From Streptomyces flaveolus (GTDB lineage Bacteria > Actinomycetota > Actinomycetes > Streptomycetales > Streptomycetaceae): a DNA stretch of 43,231 bases. The DNA lies in assembly GCF_000716535.1 (NCBI RefSeq), contig NZ_JNWV01000069.1, forward strand, positions 1-43,231, written 5' to 3'. Below are positions 39,968 through 43,231 of the stretch, piece after piece. Within the stretch, counting starts at the first letter, position 1. The number at the start of each line of letters is the position of its first letter. The translations under genes and the position numbers were made by a program. A model generated the notes under the pieces. The model was not told where the DNA came from. It worked only from the letters and a program-made list of their open reading frames with translations, and did not search any database.

Positions 39968-42900
39968 GTGACATCAGCAGATTTCGGCTCCTTCTCCGAC
40001 AAGTTCGCCACGCAAGTCATCGAGACCCCCCACGCACCGGCGGTGGAACTCGGCGACCGCCACCTCACCTACGCCGACCTGGACCGCCGGGCCGGCGAAC
40101 TGGCCGCCAGGCTGCGCGCGTCGGGAGTACGGCCGGAGGCGACGGTCGGCGTGTTCATGGAGCCGTCCCTCGACCTCGTGGTCGCCGTGCTGGCGATCGT
40201 CCGGGCGGGCGCCGCCTGGCTGCCGCTGGATCCGTCGTACCCGCGCGACCGTCTCGCCTACATGGTCCGCGACTCCGGCTCGGTGCTGATCATCGCCGAG
40301 ACGACGGCACCCGACTGGCTGCGCGACCTCGACGTTCCCCTGGTGGACCCGGCCTCCGACGGCCCGGCGGACCCGGTGTCCCCGCCACGGCCGGGCCCTG
40401 AGTCACCGGCGTACGTCATCTACACCTCCGGCTCCACCGGCCGGCCCAAGGGCGTGACGCTCACCCAGCGCGGTCTCGCCAACCTCGCCGAAGCGCAGAT
40501 CAGCGTCTTCGGGGTACGTCCGGGAAAGCGCGTCCTCCAGTTCGCCTCGCCCAGCTTCGACGCGTCCGTCTTCGAACTCACGATGGCACTGTGCTCCGGG
40601 GCCACCCTGGTGCTGCCTCCGCGCCGGGACGTGCTGTACGGCCCCGGCCTCGGGGACTTCCTCGCACAGGCCCGGATCACCCACATCACACTGCCGCCGA
40701 GCGTGCTCGGCATGGTGCCCCCGGCGCCCCTGCCGGACCTGGAGACCATCGTCTGCGCCGGTGAGGCCCTGCCGCAGCAGCTCGTGGACCGGTGGGCTCC
40801 GGGACGCACCATGTTCAACGCCTACGGCCCGACCGAGGCCACGGTCTGGGCCTCGGTCTCCCCGGTCTTCCCGGGCGGAGGCAAGCCCGTCATCGGCGGC
40901 GCGATCGACGGTGTCCGTCTGTACGTGCTCGACGAGTCGCTGCGCCCGGTACCGGCCGGCGAGCCCGGCGAACTGGTCATCGGCGGTGAGGGCGTGGCGC
41001 GCGGCTACATCGGGCGGCCCGGTCTGACGGCGGAGCGCTTCGTACCCGACCCCGGGGCGCCGGGCGAGCGCGCCTACCGCACCGGCGACCTGGTCCGGCT
41101 GTCGCCGGAGGGGGAGCTGGACTTCCTCGGCCGCATCGACCAGCAGGTCAAGCTCAACGGCTTCCGTATCGAACTCGACGAAGTCGCCGGCGTGCTGCGG
41201 GAACACCCGGGGGTGCAGGACGCCGCGGTCGTCGTGGGGCGTGTCGGCGACGAGGACCGGCTGCTCGCCTACGCCGTGGCTCCGGACGTACGACCCCTGG
41301 AACTGCGGGAGTTCGCCGGTGGCCGGCTGCCGCACTACATGGTCCCGTCCGTCGTCCTCATCGACCGCCTGCCGCTGACTCCCAACGGCAAGCTGGACCG
41401 TGCCGCGCTCCCGGCTCCCGACCGCGCGTCGCTGGGACTGGGCACGGGCGGCTCGGACACCCGGACCGAGACGGAGCGCCGTCTCGCCGAGATCGCCGCG
41501 GATCTCCTCGGCATCGACGGTGTCGGCGCGGACGACGACTTCTTCCACCTGGGCGGCCACTCGCTGCTCGCCGGAAGGCTCGCGGCCCGTGTCCGCGCCG
41601 AGTTCGGCGTCGAACTGCCGATCTCCAGCATCTACGAGGAGCGCACGGTGGCCGGCATGGCGGCGGCGCTGGACCGGCGCGGCGACACCGCACCGCCCTT
41701 GCCGCCGGTGGTTCCGGTGCCGCGCGACCGGCCGCTGCCGCTGTCCTTCCCGCAGGAACGCATCTGGTTCCTCGAACAGCTCTCCCCGGGCAACCTGGCC
41801 TACAACGCCCAGGCCACCATCCGGCTGCGCGGCCCGCTCGACGCGACGGCACTGCGCGACACCCTCACCGAGATCGTGCGCCGGCACGAGATCTTCCGCA
41901 CCGCCTTCATGACGGTCGACGGCGTGCCGGTGCAGGAACCGCGCCCGCCCATGCCGGTGCACATGCCGGTCGTCGACCTGGAGGACGTGCTGCCCGAGGA
42001 GCGGGAGGCCCGTACCGAGGAAGTGGTGCGGGAGACCATCCGCAAGCCCTTCGAGCTGACCGACCCCCCACTGGCGCGCTGGCTGCTGATCAGGCATGCC
42101 GCGGACGACCACACACTGGTCCAGGTGGAGCACCACTTCGTCCACGACGGCTGGTCGTTCGGCATCCTCCTGGACGAGATCCGCGCGATCTACCCGGAGC
42201 TGGCCGCGGGCCGTCCGTCCCCGCTGCCCGAACCGGCGGTGCAGTACGCCGACTTCGCGTCGTGGCAGCGTTCGTGGATGCGTGACGAGGTCCTCGACCG
42301 GCATCTCGCCTACTGGAAGCGGCATCTGGAGGGCGCACCGCACGTACTGGACCTGCCCACCGACCGGCCCCGGCCGCGCGTCCCCTCCTTCCGCGGGTCG
42401 GCCCTGCGGGTCGATCTGCCGGTCGAGCTGAGCCGCGCGCTGCGCGAGTCCAGCCGGCAGTCCGGAGTGACCCTCTTCGCCTCGATGCTGTCCGGCTTCG
42501 CCTCCCTGCTGAGCCGCTACTCGGGCCAGAACGACCTGGTCATCGGCACCGGTGCCGCCAACCGCCGCATCGCGGAGACGGAGCGCATGCTCGGCATGGT
42601 GGTGAACACGCTGCCCCTGCGCATCGACACCTCCGGCTCACCGAGCTTCGACCGTCTCCGGCACCGCGTGCACGACATCCTGGTCGACACCTCGGACTGG
42701 CAGGACGTACCGCTGGACCGGCTGGTCGAGGCGGTGGCGCCGCCGCGGGTGCCCTCGATCAACCCGCTGTTCCAGGTGATGTTCAGCTTCCACAACGCGT
42801 TGGTGCCCGACCTGGAGTTCGGCGGGCTGGAGGGCACCATCCTGGAGCGGCACAACGGCTCCGCCAAGATGGACCTGAACATCGTCGTCGTGCCGCGGGC

Positions 42901-43231
42901 CCAGCAGCGCACCGGTCGTGAGGACCACCCTGACCACGATCGCATCACGCTCATCTGGGAGTACTCCACCGCGCTCTTCGACGAGGCCACGATGCGGCGG
43001 ATGGTCTCCCACTACATCTCGCTGCTGGAGTCCGCGCTGGCCGATCCGGATCTTCCGACGGACCGGATCAAGCTGCTGACCGACGGCGACGCCGAGGAGC
43101 ACGGGTGGTTGCTGGCATCGGGTGTGGGTGAGGCGGTGGACTACGGCGGTGGTCTGCTGCCCGACCTGATCGACGCGACCGCGGCCCGGTACCCCGACAC
43201 ACCGGCCGTGCTCGACTCCGACAGCGAACTC
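39968..43231 (+). CDS. Non-ribosomal peptide synthetase, first modules (A-T-C-A...), truncated by window end
   Basis: 1,088 codons are visible and the frame stays open at the window end. Adenylation domain: YTSGSTGRPKG (about residue 152), FDASVFE, NAYGPTEATVW (284), YRTGDL (370), GRIDQQVKLNGFRIELDEV and NGKLDRAAL. Carrier domain: DDFFHLGGHSLL with Ser532 for phosphopantetheine. Condensation domain: LPLSFPQERIWFLEQL and the active-site HHFVHDG at 722-728. A second adenylation domain begins near residue 1060. No condensation domain precedes the first A domain, so this is a loading module. The specificity residues read DAFTVAAVW plus the usual Lys, closest to phenylalanine-type codes as I remember them. 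GTG 39968 has GGAG 6 nt upstream; ATG 39956 lacks a site. Confidence 0.93.
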   Translation, partial: MTSADFGSFSDKFATQVIETPHAPAVELGDRHLTYADLDRRAGELAARLRASGVRPEATVGVFMEPSLDLVVAVLAIVRAGAAWLPLDPSYPRDRLAYMVRDSGSVLIIAETTAPDWLRDLDVPLVDPASDGPADPVSPPRPGPESPAYVIYTSGSTGRPKGVTLTQRGLANLAEAQISVFGVRPGKRVLQFASPSFDASVFELTMALCSGATLVLPPRRDVLYGPGLGDFLAQARITHITLPPSVLGMVPPAPLPDLETIVCAGEALPQQLVDRWAPGRTMFNAYGPTEATVWASVSPVFPGGGKPVIGGAIDGVRLYVLDESLRPVPAGEPGELVIGGEGVARGYIGRPGLTAERFVPDPGAPGERAYRTGDLVRLSPEGELDFLGRIDQQVKLNGFRIELDEVAGVLREHPGVQDAAVVVGRVGDEDRLLAYAVAPDVRPLELREFAGGRLPHYMVPSVVLIDRLPLTPNGKLDRAALPAPDRASLGLGTGGSDTRTETERRLAEIAADLLGIDGVGADDDFFHLGGHSLLAGRLAARVRAEFGVELPISSIYEERTVAGMAAALDRRGDTAPPLPPVVPVPRDRPLPLSFPQERIWFLEQLSPGNLAYNAQATIRLRGPLDATALRDTLTEIVRRHEIFRTAFMTVDGVPVQEPRPPMPVHMPVVDLEDVLPEEREARTEEVVRETIRKPFELTDPPLARWLLIRHAADDHTLVQVEHHFVHDGWSFGILLDEIRAIYPELAAGRPSPLPEPAVQYADFASWQRSWMRDEVLDRHLAYWKRHLEGAPHVLDLPTDRPRPRVPSFRGSALRVDLPVELSRALRESSRQSGVTLFASMLSGFASLLSRYSGQNDLVIGTGAANRRIAETERMLGMVVNTLPLRIDTSGSPSFDRLRHRVHDILVDTSDWQDVPLDRLVEAVAPPRVPSINPLFQVMFSFHNALVPDLEFGGLEGTILERHNGSAKMDLNIVVVPRAQQRTGREDHPDHDRITLIWEYSTALFDEATMRRMVSHYISLLESALADPDLPTDRIKLLTDGDAEEHGWLLASGVGEAVDYGGGLLPDLIDATAARYPDTPAVLDSDSEL

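Noticed and set aside
40403..42343. Open frame of about 640 codons antisense to the NRPS
   Set aside because: The plus-strand NRPS motifs are continuous through the region; the antisense translation has no recognisable motif.
1..43231. tRNA, rRNA and known riboswitches
   Set aside because: No cloverleaf with CCA-type end, rRNA block or recognisable aptamer core was seen by eye; a covariance-model scan would be needed to exclude them.

Overview
The window is high-GC DNA with GTG/TTG starts, tightly overlapping ATGA/GTGA operons, twin-arginine and Sec signal peptides and a secondary-metabolite gene at one edge. This points to a Streptomyces-like actinomycete chromosome (inferred from composition and gene families; no rRNA or marker gene is present).

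Layout. (1) 1-592: remains of a secreted alpha/beta hydrolase gene, broken by an internal deletion. (2) 1105-16416: an exopolysaccharide locus of the Wzx/Wzy type. It holds a polyprenyl-phosphate sugar transferase, a hexapeptide acetyltransferase, a GT4 glycosyltransferase, a second GT4 gene whose 3' end is deleted, frameshifted and tandemly duplicated, a GDP-mannose 3,5-epimerase-like enzyme, a Wzy-like polymerase, a Wzz/BY-kinase-like protein that has lost its kinase residues, a Wzx-like flippase, a secreted repeat protein, a TagD-like cytidylyltransferase, a CDP-alcohol phosphatidyltransferase and a Tat-exported beta-helix (pectate-lyase-like) protein. (3) 16756-21222: a secreted PQQ-dependent sugar dehydrogenase followed by a complete pqqABCDE operon, including the 45-residue PqqA precursor. 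The cofactor and an enzyme that would use it are therefore made side by side. (4) 21253-22786: a drug-type MFS exporter behind a leader that contains an 8-codon upstream ORF and a long hairpin. (5) 22834-27590: a TauE/SafE permease, a DJ-1/PfpI protein, an SDR and aldo-keto reductase pair behind an inverted-repeat operator, and a lipoprotein with no ordinary start codon. (6) 27562-32815: a YncE-phosphoesterase fusion and an ABC-2 exporter pair on the minus strand. (7) 33258-36440: a Tat-exported TolB-propeller/amidohydrolase fusion. (8) 36506-43231: a degenerate, truncated alanyl-tRNA-synthetase-like gene, a divergent 50-residue secreted peptide ending in Cys-Cys with a very strong terminator, an MFS exporter behind an ArsR-type operator, and the first 1,088 codons of a non-ribosomal peptide synthetase that begins directly with an A domain (A-T-C-A...). 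This looks like the left edge of a peptide biosynthetic cluster.

The most unusual items are the AlaRS-like paralogue beside the small peptide and NRPS, the uORF/hairpin leader before the exporter at 21482, the kinase-dead Wzz protein, and the antisense overlap between the cytidylyltransferase and CDP-alcohol transferase genes. All family calls come from reading motifs by eye. No database search or alignment was run.
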